Source of the DNA: Oehlia diaphana
Lineage: Eukaryota; Glomeromycota; Glomeromycetes; Glomerales; Glomeraceae
DNA: 59,210 bases
Assembly: GCA_003833135.1 (NCBI GenBank)
Contig: QZLH01000342.1
Location: forward strand, 3,904-63,113
Direction of reading: 5' to 3'
Part shown: one piece after another, positions 1 through 12,534 of the stretch
Numbering within the stretch: position 1 is the stretch's first letter
Layout of the letters: each line of letters starts with the position of its first letter
Notes under the pieces: generated by a model
What the model was told of the DNA's origin: nothing
Databases searched by the model: none
The model's input: only the letters and a program-made list of their open reading frames with translations
Translations under genes and position numbers: made by a program

Positions 1-170
1 AGAATCAATATAAAAAAGTGAATCGCAATCTTGCAATTCATTTTTTTTATATAGAATTAATATAAAAAAGCGAATCGCAATATCGCAACTCACTTTTATT
101 ATATAGAATTAATATAAAAAAGTGAATCGCAATACTGCAACTCACTTTTATTACATAGTAGAATCAATAG
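1..170. repeat. Tandem repeat, about 52 bp unit, three copies plus a partial fourth
   Basis: Copies begin at about 1, 53 and 105, with a fragment from 160. Each starts with agaat(c/t)aatataaaaaag, followed by gaatcgcaat..gcaa and an A/T-rich tail. The inner part is partly self-complementary (gaatcgcaat near attgcaattc). The array runs off the left edge, so its full size is unknown. Confidence 0.8.
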
Positions 171-174
171 TTTC

Positions 175-305
175 AGGCCAACAGGTCAATCAGGTCAGGT
201 CAATCTTCATACCTGACCTGAATTTTTTTCAAAAATCTCATACCTGACCTGAATTTCAGGTCAGATCAGGTCAGGTTACCTGAATTTGGCTAACCTGTTC
301 GGAGC
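175..305. repeat. Short self-complementary element built from CAGGTCAGGT / ACCTGACCTG words
   Basis: The stretch alternates direct and inverted copies of caggtcaggt (191-200) and acctgacctg (211-220, again near 242), ending in acctgaatttggctaacctg. The outer parts are roughly inverted (ccaacaggt near 178, acctgttcgg at 294-303). It is more GC-rich than its surroundings. It is probably a small non-autonomous transposable element, but no clear target duplication was found. Confidence 0.55.
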
Positions 306-1924
306 TCTATGTGATTCGATAAAAAATTTTGTAAAAAAAAAATCTAATAAATAAATCTTTAAAAGAAATATATATTAGATGTATTTTGGTCAGTTTTGCA
401 AGTTTACTTAGTATGTCATAGATGGTTTTGAATGTTATTTTTGAGTTATTTAACAATTTTTTTTTTACTTTTTTTTTCGTTAAATTTTAACATTAAATGA
501 TCAGCATAAAAATTTATTTTTTTGGAAATTGTGTTCAAACACATAGTGTACAAATAGAAATCGTCTAAAAAGTAATATGGTTTGCCCTAAATTTTTGTGA
601 AATATTTTATTTTATTATTTTATTAAATTCTAAATTTTAAGGAGAATAAAATATAAACTTTCATAATGAGAACAATTTAATTTAAAGTTGAAATAAATAT
701 AAAATACTTCATAGCAAAAGATATCGAAGTTTGCAAATATTAGTAAAAGATGAAATTTTGGAAATTCAGAGAAGTAAAATTTTATATCATTTAATGTTTT
801 GTATTACTAATGCTATTTATTTTAAGTGAACCAAGAATGTTGTTATGAATTTTGTCATTGTCAAAATGTTGTTATTGTTATTGTTGTAATTTTTGTTATT
901 GTTGTTGTTATAATTTTGTCATTGTCATAATTTTGTTACCGTGTTTTTATTTGCTCGTTTTATTGTTCGTTCGTTTATGAGAACTGATTCGATGTGGCAA
1001 CTCTTTATGTTGATGAAAGAGGAAATTAAGGGTCCTCATTGTGATATTAAAATGACATATAATATAATAATAAATAAACAATAATAAAGTATAATTTTTT
1101 TATATATCACATAAATTTTATAAAATTATATAAGTGCACATCCTCTATAAGTGTATGTTCATGTCTGGTTTTAAAGGGAGTGCACTTAGAGAGAGTTAAC
1201 TATATATCTAATTATAAATTATATAATTTTGAGTAAAAGTTGTAATTTAATAATTTATAATAATGATTTATGAGATGTTTAAACATAAGTTTTCAAAAAA
1301 GTAAATATTATATACTAATTATTTAATGTTAAATAGAATTAGATTTAACAAAAAAATAGGAAAAAAAAAAGAAATTGTTAAATAAATTAAAATTGACATT
1401 TAAAGTTAATTTTAATGTTTTAAATAAACTTATAGAACAGACAAAAATACATATATTGCATATTTCTTTTAAGATTATATTTATTAAAAATTTTTTTTTA
1501 CATAACTTTTTAATAAAATTACATAATAAATATATAAACATCTAGTATAATTAAGAAATTTTCTTTTATAATATATATTTAATATAATTAATTATATTAT
1601 TAAGTATAATTTAAATATGATTTTAATCTTGCTGAATAACTTAAATATAAAGATGATTTTATTTATTACTTGCAAATATAATATAATTACTATAATTAAA
1701 AATAAATTATTTTTTTTAATGTTAAATAGAATATTTACAAATCAAATAATTATAATATTATATTAATAAACCAAGTAATAGGTATTTTATATTAGTTCAA
1801 TGCAAATTTAATATAATTCTTATATAACCAAAAATAAAATAAAGAAAAATTGAATTACAATTAAAAACAATATTATTTTATTGTGAATGTCAATAAAAAA
1901 TGATAATCACATTGTTTTCATTTT
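306..1924. other. AT-rich intergenic region, no gene seen
   Basis: Long A/T runs with stop codons in all frames. The only structured parts are a small GTT-rich patch near 850-920 (ttgttattgttgt) and the MITE relic at 1129-1203. The 3' end adjoins the stop codon of the minus-strand exchanger gene at 1925. Confidence 0.6.
1129..1203. mobile_element. Relic (one half) of the MITE family found intact at 34781-34960
   Basis: The stretch from tataagtgcac to gagagttaactata lines up almost without gaps with the right half of the element at 34781-34960 (tataaatgcacaccc .. tagagagttgactgta). It keeps the spacing of the internal gtgca words and the terminal gagagtt. Many positions have changed and the left half is missing. 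Confidence 0.6.
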
Positions 1925-3189
1925 TTAATAATGACTATCAGCATCTTCAGGAGAAGAAAAAAAGCCAGCCATTAAAACCAAATAAGAAAGAATTAAAATT
2001 GATCCTTTAAAATAATTGGATTTTCCTTCAATGTAAGTATAAGTCAATAAAAATACTGGAAATATTACTGAAAATACGTCCCATCTAGGGAAAACCAACC
2101 TATAAAAAATTGATTTAAATTTTCATTAATCAAGCGTTCTTAAAAAACCGGCTTATTACATAGAAGATTACTTACGTGAAAGTAGTATTTAAAGTTTCAT
2201 CTCCATCTTGTTTACCAGCATTATACCAAGCAGAAAAGGCAACCATAGCAGGAATTTGTAAAAGACAAACTTGTAAAGCATAAGCAGAACCAATTTCCAT
2301 GCTTAGAGCAATATTGCCATATAAAGCAAAAGACATAGCATTAACAAATTCAGTTACATTAGGTACTAAAGCGAATAAGGTTAATCCCAATAATTTTTCG
2401 GTAATAACAAAGTTATCCAATACAACTTCAACATTTTGTACTAACATTTCGGCTATAATAGAATATAAAGCAGTACAAGCTAATAATACTATTCCGCTTT
2501 TAGTTTTACTCCAATTAGGAGAATCATGACCACCAGGTTCTTCTTCTTCTGGTTCATGAGCAAATCTAATTTGTATATGAGAAGGTTGATTTTGTGAGGA
2601 TAATGTTGCGGTTAAATGAGCCAAGTCATGTATATTATTATGCTCAGGTGTATTTAAACTTGTACTAGGAGCTGACATTGGTCTTTGTGGTAGCGTAGAA
2701 GTTTGTGTACTATATGTATTAGTTAATATTTGCTGATTTATTTGTGGAGGAATTAATTGTTGAATCTGTGAACCAAATTTCTTTATTGGAGCGGAATGCG
2801 GATTTGTGTTGTATACGTATGTATGAGGTGTATGAAGATGATGACTAGTTTGCCATACTAATGATGCGTGTGTTCTCAACGTAAACCATAATCCGATAAG
2901 ATATGACTGGTGAATAAAGAGGAGTAATTAACAATTTTATTTAATAAATAGGCCTTTTTTAAATAAATAAATAGATGTATTACTTACAAGTAATAGAATA
3001 AAAGCGCAAAAGAACATAAGCGGTTTTACATGTTCTTTGTATAACAAAGTAGATGTTGGATCTACTTGATCATGAGAACAAACTTGACATTCTGCTGTTA
3101 ATTCAGTGTGCCCTTTACATGGAACGCATGTCATCTTATACTATTTTTCCAGAGAAAAGTGATCCAGAATGAAACAATATAAATTTCTT

Positions 3190-3236
<47 letters not shown>

Positions 3237-3242
3237 TTAAAA

Positions 3243-3275
<33 letters not shown>

Positions 3276-3382
3276 CCCCAAGAAAAAAAATAGAATTATA
3301 AGAGTTTCTTTAAAGCAAGATTTTCTTCTAAAAAAAAAAAAGAAAAGAAATTTTTTTTTTAATAATTTTTAGGGATATAATA

Positions 3383-3459
<77 letters not shown>

Positions 3460-4575
3460 TTTTTTTTTCTTTTATTCTCAAAAAAAAAATAACACCTACA
3501 TTTCCTTTATTGTATCACAAAATATCATTATATATATTTTTTTTTTTTTGTTCTTTCAAAAGATTTGTAATAAAAAAAAAAAATTTTTTTTTCTTGTGCC
3601 AAGGAATACTGACCCATAAGGTATAAGGCTTGGCACAGGTATTTTTTTTTGTTTGTATATTCTTAATTAGTATGGTTGTTTTTAGAATCGATTGTTGGTT
3701 AGAAAAAGGTAAATCATTTTGAGTCATTCAAGAAAAAAAAAATTTTTTTTTTTTTTTTCGGATAAACAATTAAAAAAAAGGAAAAATCTTTGTGAAATTT
3801 TTAATTATTGAATTTTTCTTTTCTAAAAGTCACAAGGATAAAGTTTTAAAAATAATATTCTTATAATAAGACATTCTCATAATAAAAAGATTCTCATAAT
3901 AAGACATTCTCATTATAAGAAAGAAATCATCTCATAATAATAAATAATAAACATTCTCATAATAAGAAAGTAAAGAAAGAAAAAAAATAATAAATCAAAT
4001 GATAATGATGATCCTTCATTCAAATACACTTTTCCTTTGTGACATTTTATCATTTGATCAAAAAAAAAAAAAAAAAAATTGCCTCTTGTTTCGAATCTCG
4101 AACGAAATATTAAAAATCAGCCAAAAGGCGAATTCTTTTTATGAAACGTGTATCATATCACATGATATTCCCCCTACTAAATAACATACGTGCAGTTTTA
4201 TTTTTCTTTAATTTATAAATCGGTTTATAATTGTGTTACAGTTTACTTTGAAATTTTAAATATTCCATTTGTTGTTTAAAATATTAAAATAAGGAAATTT
4301 TTATTGAAAATCTTCCTTTCAAAAAAAAAAAAAAAAAAAAAAAAATAAATTATAATTAAACAAAAAAAAAAAAAAAAAAAATTTAAAAAAAAAAAAAAAA
4401 AACTTTTATTAAAAAAAAAAAAATTTTTTTTAAAAATCTTCCTTTAAAAAAAAAAAAAAAAAAAAATATATCAATTATCATTTAACGGACATGAGAAAAA
4501 GTAAACTTTAACAAAGTAAAAAAAAAACTTCTATTAAGAAAAAAAAAAAAAAAAAAAATGTTTTAATTAAATTTN

Positions 4576-4641
<66 letters not shown>

Positions 4642-6586
4642 TTAAAAAAATAATTTGCTACATACAGGAGCATAAGTTTGATAGAATAGTGTTGGAGTGA
4701 GTGTACCAATAATAGCCATAATAAGCATAGTGGATGTAACTCCTAATAAAATAACAATGCCAATTAATAATTAAGTGAAAATTTTCAAGGTGATCAAAAT
4801 AATCTTACCTGCAGATTTAGCATTAAATCTTTGTTCTTTACGTTTAAATCCACCACTAATCATACTAATACCAGGCATCAATAATACGCCAGCCATTAAA
4901 CTACCAATAATGCTCCCTTCAGCTACTTTGCCTTTGCCTTCAGTCAAAGCAAGAGCATATAAAATAACTTCGATAATACTACCAAAAGTAGCATTAATAA
5001 CTGCACCTAATCCTGCTGAAGATTGAGCCGAAATAGAAGCTACAGCCATACCAATAAAATAACTTAAAGGTATAACTGATGCTAATGATAAAGTAAATAT
5101 AAACCCTGGTGATGTAATAAAATATTTCCCCCGAGGTAAAAGAAAATAATCTATTATAACAAAGAATACAAATCCCATTAAATTTATAAAAATTATATTA
5201 ATTCCATCATATGTATATTTATAATATTTCTTTCCAAAAGCTTTATATGTACATAATAATATCAGAGAACGTTGGTTTGTGAGTAATGATAATGAGGAAC
5301 CGGGTTTAAAATGTAGTGATAATGGATGTTTACGCAAATGTCTAACTAATAAAAATGTCAATTTTGCCATCGGAATTGAAAAAACACACAACCAACATAA
5401 AGCAGATACAAATAAATATACTGGAGCTATTAACAACACAGAGAAAAAGTCAAGAAAAAAATTCTCAATTAATATAAATAATTATTCACAAACATATAAT
5501 TTAAATTCTTCAATACATACCAATTATGAGAAAGAACCAAAAGTAAAATACAATATCAGCAAATCCAAGTTCTTTTATTGTTTTAAATAAATTAAAATCT
5601 TTCTTTCCCTTTCTATTACTTTTATAGCCACTAGTACGTTCTAGTAAAGGTCTATCTTCGTTATTAACTTCTTCATCAGTAGTTACACTATCAACATCAG
5701 TAACGATCATGGTTTCTCTTGCAATAAAAAAATCATTATGATTCATATTTCCTACTCGTTCTTGTTGTTGTCTTTGGTTTCTTCTCAAATCTTCATCAGC
5801 TGCAAACCATTCTTCATCTTCTACTTCCCACCTTTCAACATATTTACCAAAAGGCCAAAATATATAATAACCTAATTCTCTTAATACTCTTGCATATTGA
5901 CCTCCCCCTGGTGTACCTGAGAGAAAAATTGACACTATAAAAGATATTAGTGCTAACCACCAGCCACAACTTAATGCCCATAAAATGTTTCCTGGATATA
6001 AATTTAAATCTGGTGATGGTGTTGAATGAAGTGCAGAATTTGCATCCCTTGTAACTGATCGCGATTTTTTATACAATGCTGGTTTCCACAGCCGTAATCC
6101 AAATGGATGTATTGTATTTATAGCCTATAATAAAGGGAAAATTATTATCTTATAATCACGCCATTGTCCGTAATTATTTAGAATACTTACGTCTTGTCGT
6201 TCCTTAAGAGTGAATTCATGATCACTTCCGTCTAAAGGTTCGTCATCAGCATCATCGTTATCTTCATTTTCATTCCTTTCGCTATTATTACTTTTACGTC
6301 TTCTGTATGATGGTCGTCTTCTTATCCCCATTCTTCTATTGTTACCATCATCATCGTTATAATCATCGTCTTCTTCTGATACATTATATGATTTACGTCT
6401 CGCTAATTTTGTCGGTAGACCAGTTGTTGTATTGTTGTTATTCGCGTTAGTTGGTGATGAACCCATTAAACTAACTGATCTCGAAGGATTATCGGGATCC
6501 CTTAAACTTTCGTCTATTAAATTAGTATTACTAGGACTTCCACTTCTCATATCTTCTTCACTTAATCGACGCTTATCTTGAGACAT
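1925..6586 (-). CDS. VNX1: VNX1-type vacuolar cation/H+ exchanger (CaCA superfamily)
   Basis: Seven exons: 6586-6191, 6124-5521, 5426-4809, 4742-4666, 3140-2988, 2906-2176 and 2099-1925. They join in frame to about 917 residues, close to yeast Vnx1. The family moves Na+, K+ or Ca2+ into the vacuole in exchange for protons. The N-terminus is hydrophilic and rich in Ser, Arg and acidic residues. The first ion-binding alpha repeat shows NATFGSIIEVILYALAL, with GS where classical CAX has GN, and the second shows LVPNVTEFVNAMSFALYGN. Between exons 4 and 5 is the family's cysteine segment (CVPCKG..CQVC). A hydrophilic loop in exon 6 is Gln/Pro/Thr-rich. The protein ends right after the last hydrophobic segment. 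Intron 4 is unusually long and filled with poly(A). The VNX1 group is favoured over VCX1 because of the length and the cysteine loop. Confidence 0.88.
3180..4650. repeat. Poly(A)/poly(T)-filled intron with an assembly gap base
   Basis: Most of the 3141-4665 intron is runs of A or T of 10-50 bases. The plus-strand A runs are T runs on the sense strand of the exchanger gene. One N at 4575 marks unresolved sequence. Within it are a 9 bp inverted repeat (tgtgccaag 3595-3603, cttggcaca 3629-3637) and short repeats of cattctcataataag at 3870-3970. No coding sequence is seen, so the true length may differ from that shown. Confidence 0.8.
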
Positions 6587-8048
6587 GTTTAAAATAATAG
6601 AGTTAATGATAAAGAGGGAAAAGAAAAAAAAAATATTTTTTTTTTTTCTGAATTTGATCGTTTATCTATATTTATTTATTTATTTTTTTTTTAGGGGGAT
6701 TACATATGTAATTTCGAATAAGGTTTAATGCATTACAAAAAAAACGAGTTTTTCAACATCGCATATCAAACCAAAAAAAAAAAAAAAATTATATAATACA
6801 ATAACAGGTAATAACAGGTTTATTATAAAAAAAATTGGGAATTTTCTTATATTCCTCTGTTCGGGAAATTATGTCGGGAAATAATTGAAAAAAAAAATCT
6901 CCTTTTGTAATACTGAGCAGTTGGGCGTAACCCTATGACATCATAATTTTTTATTTTATCGGGTTTTTATGCATAAAACATAAGGAATACCTTATCTGTT
7001 ATCGTTTAATCTGTTAGAGGAATCTGATTGTTTTAATCGGTTTATATCGGATGATTTTCAACGGATTCACAATAAACGGCAACTTAATCTTTAATTGCAA
7101 AATACTAAAGGAATGAAATTTCATTTGCCAAAAAAAAAAAAAAAATTTGCTACACATTATAAGACATTTTTTAGACTTCATCTCACCATTTGTTTTTACT
7201 TGTTTGATAAATGTTGGTTGGATTAGAGGAATCGCATGATATGAATCTGGTCACGTAAATATATAATAAATAAATCATAAACAGGTAATAAATGATAAAT
7301 GATAAATTTTATATAATTACGCAATTACCAATATTTCAAATATTTGTAATTAAAATACCATTGTGTAAATTAAAAAGCTGGTAATAAATATAACTATCGT
7401 TCTATCCGAATAACTAAGAATAGACAAAGCAATTTGATTGGTGGTCGCGTTATACCTGTTAACCTGTGTAACTATAATAATTTACGATAGAGGTGATGGT
7501 CTTACTAAAGTGCAATAATTTAAAATTTATAAAGAATAATAATATAATAATTTATGTAAATCTTACAATTTTTTCTTGCATCGGTATTCTTTTTTACCCT
7601 AATAAAGCATAAAACCTCCTTTTTTTAACACTCGTATTAAAACAACAAACAAATAAGTTGTATCATTTTTCACAAACAATGTATAAATAATACCTAGTAA
7701 GGGGTTGCAAATTTGCAATATACTTTTTAAATATTGTAAATATTGTCTTGTTATTCTTTGTGGCTTACTTTAGTACGTTACTAAACCCCTTCTTTCCCGT
7801 AACACACGTTTTATCTTTAGAACAATAAAAATTTCATTGACCATAACATAATGAATTTAAACATTGTCTATCATTGATCTTCATAAAGTTTTCTAGGTTA
7901 TGTTAATGCATTGTCAGAATATATAAAAATGTGTTGAATATCTTTAAAAAGATTAAAAAAAAAACTAAAAAAATTCTAAATTCGTTCAGAATAACTTAAT
8001 TATAACCATATTTAATAACGAATTTCCCGCCAAAAAAATTCTCAAACT
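6587..8048. other. Divergent intergenic region between the exchanger and the first BTB-TLDc gene
   Basis: 1.46 kb serving as upstream region for both flanking genes. AT-rich with several A/T runs and no convincing coding sequence or RNA gene. An atataaaaatg stretch near 7920 could be a TATA-like element for the BTB gene, but this is weak. Confidence 0.5.
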
Positions 8049-9617
8049 ATGACAGATTTTTTAATAACATTATCACGAGATTTTGCAAATATTATGGAAG
8101 ATTCAGACGAATATAATGTTTTAATAAAAGTAGGAGCTGATGAAAATGATGAAAAATCATTTCCTGCTCATTCACTTGTATTAAGAGCAAGATCCCCTTA
8201 TTTTAAAACTGCTTTATCAAATAATTGGGCTAAAAAAGAAAATGATATCACAGTCTTTTACAAGCCAAATATTTCTCCTTATATTTTTGAATTAATTCTT
8301 AAGTAAGTATCTCAAAAATTTTAATTGTTTTTTTTTTTAATAAGGTATTAATTTTTTTTTTATTTCGTTTTTTATAATAGATTTATGTATTCAGGAGAAA
8401 TTGCTTTGGATCAACTAAAAGGAAAAGATTTATTAAGATTATTGGTTGCATCTGATGAACTTTTACTTAATGAACTTCATAACGCAATTCAGGATTATTT
8501 ACTTTTACGCAAATCTGATTGGTTACAAAGAAATTTCTCTCTTGTTCATAAAACAGTATTTCAATTGGAACTTTCTAAAGGGTTACATGAATTTTGTTTA
8601 GAAACTATTTGTGAAGATCCACAAACAATTTTCAGATCAAAAGATTTTACAAATCTTGAAGAAGAAATATTAATTGGTTTATTAGTAAGAAATGATTTAG
8701 ATATGGAAGAATCTGTTATTTGGGATCATTTATTAGAATGGGGTATAGCACAAAATCCTGAACTTACGATTGATGTATCAAAATGGAAAAATGAAGATTT
8801 TACTTTACTTAAAGAAACTCTTGATAATTTAATTCCTCTCGTAAGATTTTTTGTAATGACTTCAGCTGAATTTTATAACAAAGTTCGTCCTTTTAAAAAA
8901 ATTCTTTCAAAAGAATTATATGAAGATTTAAAGAGATATCACTTAAAGACCGGTTTACAACTTAAATCTGATTATTTACAAACTCCAAGATACAATGGTG
9001 TTAAATCTTCTATAATTGATAAAAATCATGTTGCTATGTTATGTTCTTGGATTGATGGTGTTGATTCAACTTCAATTCCAAATTTAACAAATTATAATGG
9101 TGATTTACCTTATGAATTTAGATTATTATGTAAAGGAAGTCGTGATGGGTTTAGTGCTTCAATTTTTCATGATTTATGTGATAATCAAGGTCCAACCATT
9201 ACTTGTCTTAAAGTAAATGATTCAAAACATGTTATTGGTGGTTATAATCCACTTTCTTGGGGTTCAACAAATTCTTGGAGGAATACTCGTGACGCTTTCA
9301 TTTTTCAATTTAATATTTTTTATAAGAAAAATTTAACAGCTAAAATTGGCCGTGTAATAACTAATTCTTCTGCATATGCTGTAAATGATAGTCAATCTAC
9401 TGGTCCCTGTTTTGGTGATGGTGATTTATGGTTAAGAGATCAATTTAATCAACCTGGAAATTGTTCTTGTAACAAGGAATCTTATGACCAATCGGTTGGT
9501 GATATGTTTCATAGAGATTCTTGGGAAAGTTGGACTGGAGGTGTTAAAAATGGTACTTTTGCTGTTGAAGATTATGAAGTTTTCCAAGTTATTAGAAAAA
9601 GAATTAACAACACTTAA
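8049..9617 (+). CDS. BTB-BACK-TLDc domain protein (copy 1)
   Basis: Two exons, 8049-8302 and 8381-9617, give 496 residues. The BTB domain (about 20-125) shows the usual core: FPAHSLVLRARSPYF, then WAKK and a KPNI..Y.FELILK end. A BACK-like helical part follows (about 130-245), including WDHLLEWG and PLVRFF. The TLDc domain starts near 294 (DKNHVAMLCSWID) and shows FRLLCKGSRDGF, GGYNPLSW and a final DYEVFQV. The intron lies between K85 and F86 in phase 2, as in the other three copies here. BTB proteins of this shape usually act as Cullin-3 adaptors; TLDc domains are linked to oxidative stress and V-ATPase regulation. The substrate is unknown. The family is known to be very large in Rhizophagus. 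Confidence 0.9.
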
Positions 9618-10013
9618 ATGAAAAATGGTTCAAATGACACTTTTTTATTTTTTTTTTTAAAAAAAACATTGCTAAAATAATTTTGTTTAACAGTTATTTT
9701 GATTTTGTAAATTAAATTATTGTTTTTTTGTTAATAAAATTTTCAATCACAAAAAAAGATATTTCAAATCAAAATTTATGCGTCAATAATCATCATGATA
9801 ATGTCTTTTATTATTAAATTAATTAAGAAATTTGCGACGTTTTATAAAGTATAATACAAGATTTATTGCGCAAAATATATAAATATATACTCAGAAGGTT
9901 TTAATTTTAAATAATCTTATGTTACCTGAACACAAAATTAGCGGTCAACCTACAAAACAGAAGTTTTTATTAACCAAAAAAAAAAATTCAATCCAAAAAA
10001 AAATCGAATTGTA
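9618..10013. other. Convergent 3' region between BTB-TLDc copy 1 and NDUFS2
   Basis: 396 bases between two stop codons facing each other. A/T-rich with short A and T runs typical of 3' ends on both strands. No gene or repeat is recognised. Confidence 0.5.
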
Positions 10014-12159
10014 TTATAAACAAACCTCTCCAAACACGATATCAAGTGTTCCAATTACTTTGTTAAAATGGAAATAAAAGTAAAAAAGTAATTAGCAAAT
10101 TATTTTTTTAAAAAAAAATTTTACGAGCCGTAATAGAGATGCACGATTAAACTCAAAATCGTTGTTGGTGCCAAATGATCGTCTGCTCAAGAATATAAAC
10201 ATTCACAATAACTATTTCCAACAATAAATAAATACCTGCAACTATATCAGGGACGTAATGTCCTTTAGCCATAAAATTTGTTCCAGATAAATGAGCAAAG
10301 CCAGGAGCGCGAATTTTGCATCTATACGGTCGATTGGTGCCTAAAAAAATAAATATTTATCTTTAGTAACTTTTATGAGAATGGTGTTAAACAACGATTT
10401 TTCGTTACCGTCAGAAACCAAATGAACTGATGACAAAAGCAAAAAAAAGTAAGTTAATATATCAAGGTAAAGGTAACAAATAAAAAGAAATTTTTTTAAG
10501 TAAAATCAATCTACGCACCTCCAAATTCTCCTTTTGGAGCTTCAATGACCGTATAAGTTTCTCCTGGGGGTACTGAATAACCTTCCGAGTATAATTTGAA
10601 ATGATGAATTAAAGCTTCCATATTCTCCTTCATACTAGATCTTTTAGGAGGAGAAATTTTCCAATCGTCAACTTTAACAGGACCGGGAGGCATTCTGTTT
10701 ATACATTGCTCAATTATTCTTAAACTTTGTCTCATTTCTTCAACTCTACATAAATATCTATCATAACAATCTCCATTCGATCCAACGGGTACATCAAATT
10801 CTACTTTATCATAAGCATCATAAGGTTGTACCTTACGTAAATCCCACTTTATTCCAGAACCACGTAACATAACTCCAGAGAAACTATAATCCAATGCTTG
10901 TTGAGCGGTTACCACACCAATTCCAATAGTACGTTCTTTCCAAATACGATTTGCTGTTAATAATTCTTCTACTTCATCTATCCTGGTACCATATTGTGTA
11001 GCCCACTGATAAATATCTTCCAACAATCCAAGAGGCATATCTTGTGCAACTCCACCTGGACGAACATATGCTGCATGTAATCTAGCTCCTGACACACGTT
11101 CATAATATTCCATCAACTAGTGAAGAAAAGATGAGGATGTGAAAGGTTTAAAAATATTATTATTGTAATTATAATATATATTTCAATACATATATATATT
11201 TGTTTTACCTTTTCACGCTCCTCAAACATCCACAAGAAAGGAGTTAATGCACCAATATCTATTTTCAAACAATAAAAAATTTTAATAAATCATTCTAATA
11301 ATTTCATATTCTTTTCAAGAATAATAAATACCCAAAGCATGACTCATTAAAGCCATAAGATGATTCAAGATTCTGGTAATCTCTCCAAACAAAGTTCGAA
11401 TATATTTTGCACGTTCAGGGATATCAATATTCAATAATTTTTCCACAGCTAATGAATAAGCTTGTTCGTTTGTCATCATTGATACGTAATCCAATCGATC
11501 GAAATAAGGCAAAGCTTGTAAATAAGTTTTATATTCAATTAATTTTTCCGTGCCACGATGTAACAATCCAATATGTGGATCTGCTCTAAGGATTTTTTCT
11601 CCTTTTAATGTAAGGATCATACGAAGTACACCGTGAGCTGCTGGATGTTGTGGCCCAAAATTAACTGTGTATCCTTCCGTTTTTAATTCTTGCGGATCAG
11701 TGGATTCTGTGAACAAATGGCAAAAAAAATTAGATAAAAATTAGGTTCGAATTTTCTTGAAATTAATTAAATTACCAATAAGTGATTCGGTTGATTCTTC
11801 AGCGATTGATTCTAAATTATTAAAAAACTATGTTAAACATATCCGAAATTAAATTCATTTCATGTTAAATTAATATCATGGAAAAAAATCGATATTTTAC
11901 TTCCAAGCAGAGGACCAATATCATCGGGAGTGATTTGAGTCATAGGAGTAGTGACAGAAATAGCATAATGGTCATGTTTTCTCTTTTTTTCAGCTTCTGA
12001 AGCTAAATTCCTTTTTATAACATTATTTTTAAATAAAAGTTTAGAACTCTTTTGGCTTTGCTCGATAGTATTAGAAAGTATTAATGGTCTATAATATGAA
12101 ATAATATTCTTTTTTGTTGGTGCTCTACAAACATTCGTTAAATGCCTAAAAAAAGTCAT
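10014..12159 (-). CDS. NDUFS2: Mitochondrial complex I 49 kDa subunit (NDUFS2 / Nuo49)
   Basis: Eight exons: 12159-11901, 11811-11776, 11706-11332, 11258-11209, 11116-10519, 10426-10409, 10340-10236 and 10057-10014. They join in frame to about 494 residues. This core subunit helps form the ubiquinone site of NADH dehydrogenase in the inner mitochondrial membrane. Diagnostic parts are [50 protein letters not shown] and [12 protein letters not shown]. The first 60 residues are basic with no early acidic residue, as in a mitochondrial presequence. Exon 6 is only 18 bases and exon 2 only 36. The protein ends in [10 protein letters not shown] rather than the usual GEVDR. The start is the first ATG that gives a presequence (MTFFRHL). 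Confidence 0.93.
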
Positions 12160-12534
12160 GGTTTTTTTTGAATTCACAAAATAAAAAAAACCAAAATTTA
12201 TTTAACCAATAGTAGTACTACATCACTAAGCATGCCCAAGAAGTTTAAGATCATCAGTTGATCTATGTCCGATGTCTTTTTTGTCTTTTTGAAGGTATGA
12301 AATCACTATGAAATCCTATTTGTCGCTGATCGCACAGGAATGTTATTTGTTAGCGTTACATAAAATTTTATTACATCCTAAGATCATCAGTAGATCTTCC
12401 AATTATCCGGTATCAAAAATGGCGCCAATCAATAAAATAAAAAATATAAATACCCATTGTCTTCGCCACATTTCCATAAATTTCTTTCTCACATTTCCTT
12501 TCCAAAATAAGCGGTCGACATCTGCTTATTTATA
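12160..12534. promoter_or_regulatory. Bidirectional upstream region of NDUFS2 and BTB-TLDc copy 2, with a repeated palindromic motif
   Basis: 375 bases separate the two start codons. A 17-base near-palindrome, agatcatcag(t/a)(t/a)gatct, occurs at 12248-12264 and 12381-12397, differing at one base. An atcaaaatggc word at about 12413 also occurs twice upstream of the aminotransferase gene (20811-20846). No coding sequence is convincing here. Confidence 0.4.

Noticed and set aside
1..170. CRISPR-like array
   Set aside because: The regular 52-base units are contiguous tandem copies without unique spacers, and the window is clearly eukaryotic.
3999..4184. Open frame inside the exchanger intron
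   Set aside because: Lies within the A/T-run-filled intron; its protein includes a lysine run from poly(A) and has no resemblance to known proteins.
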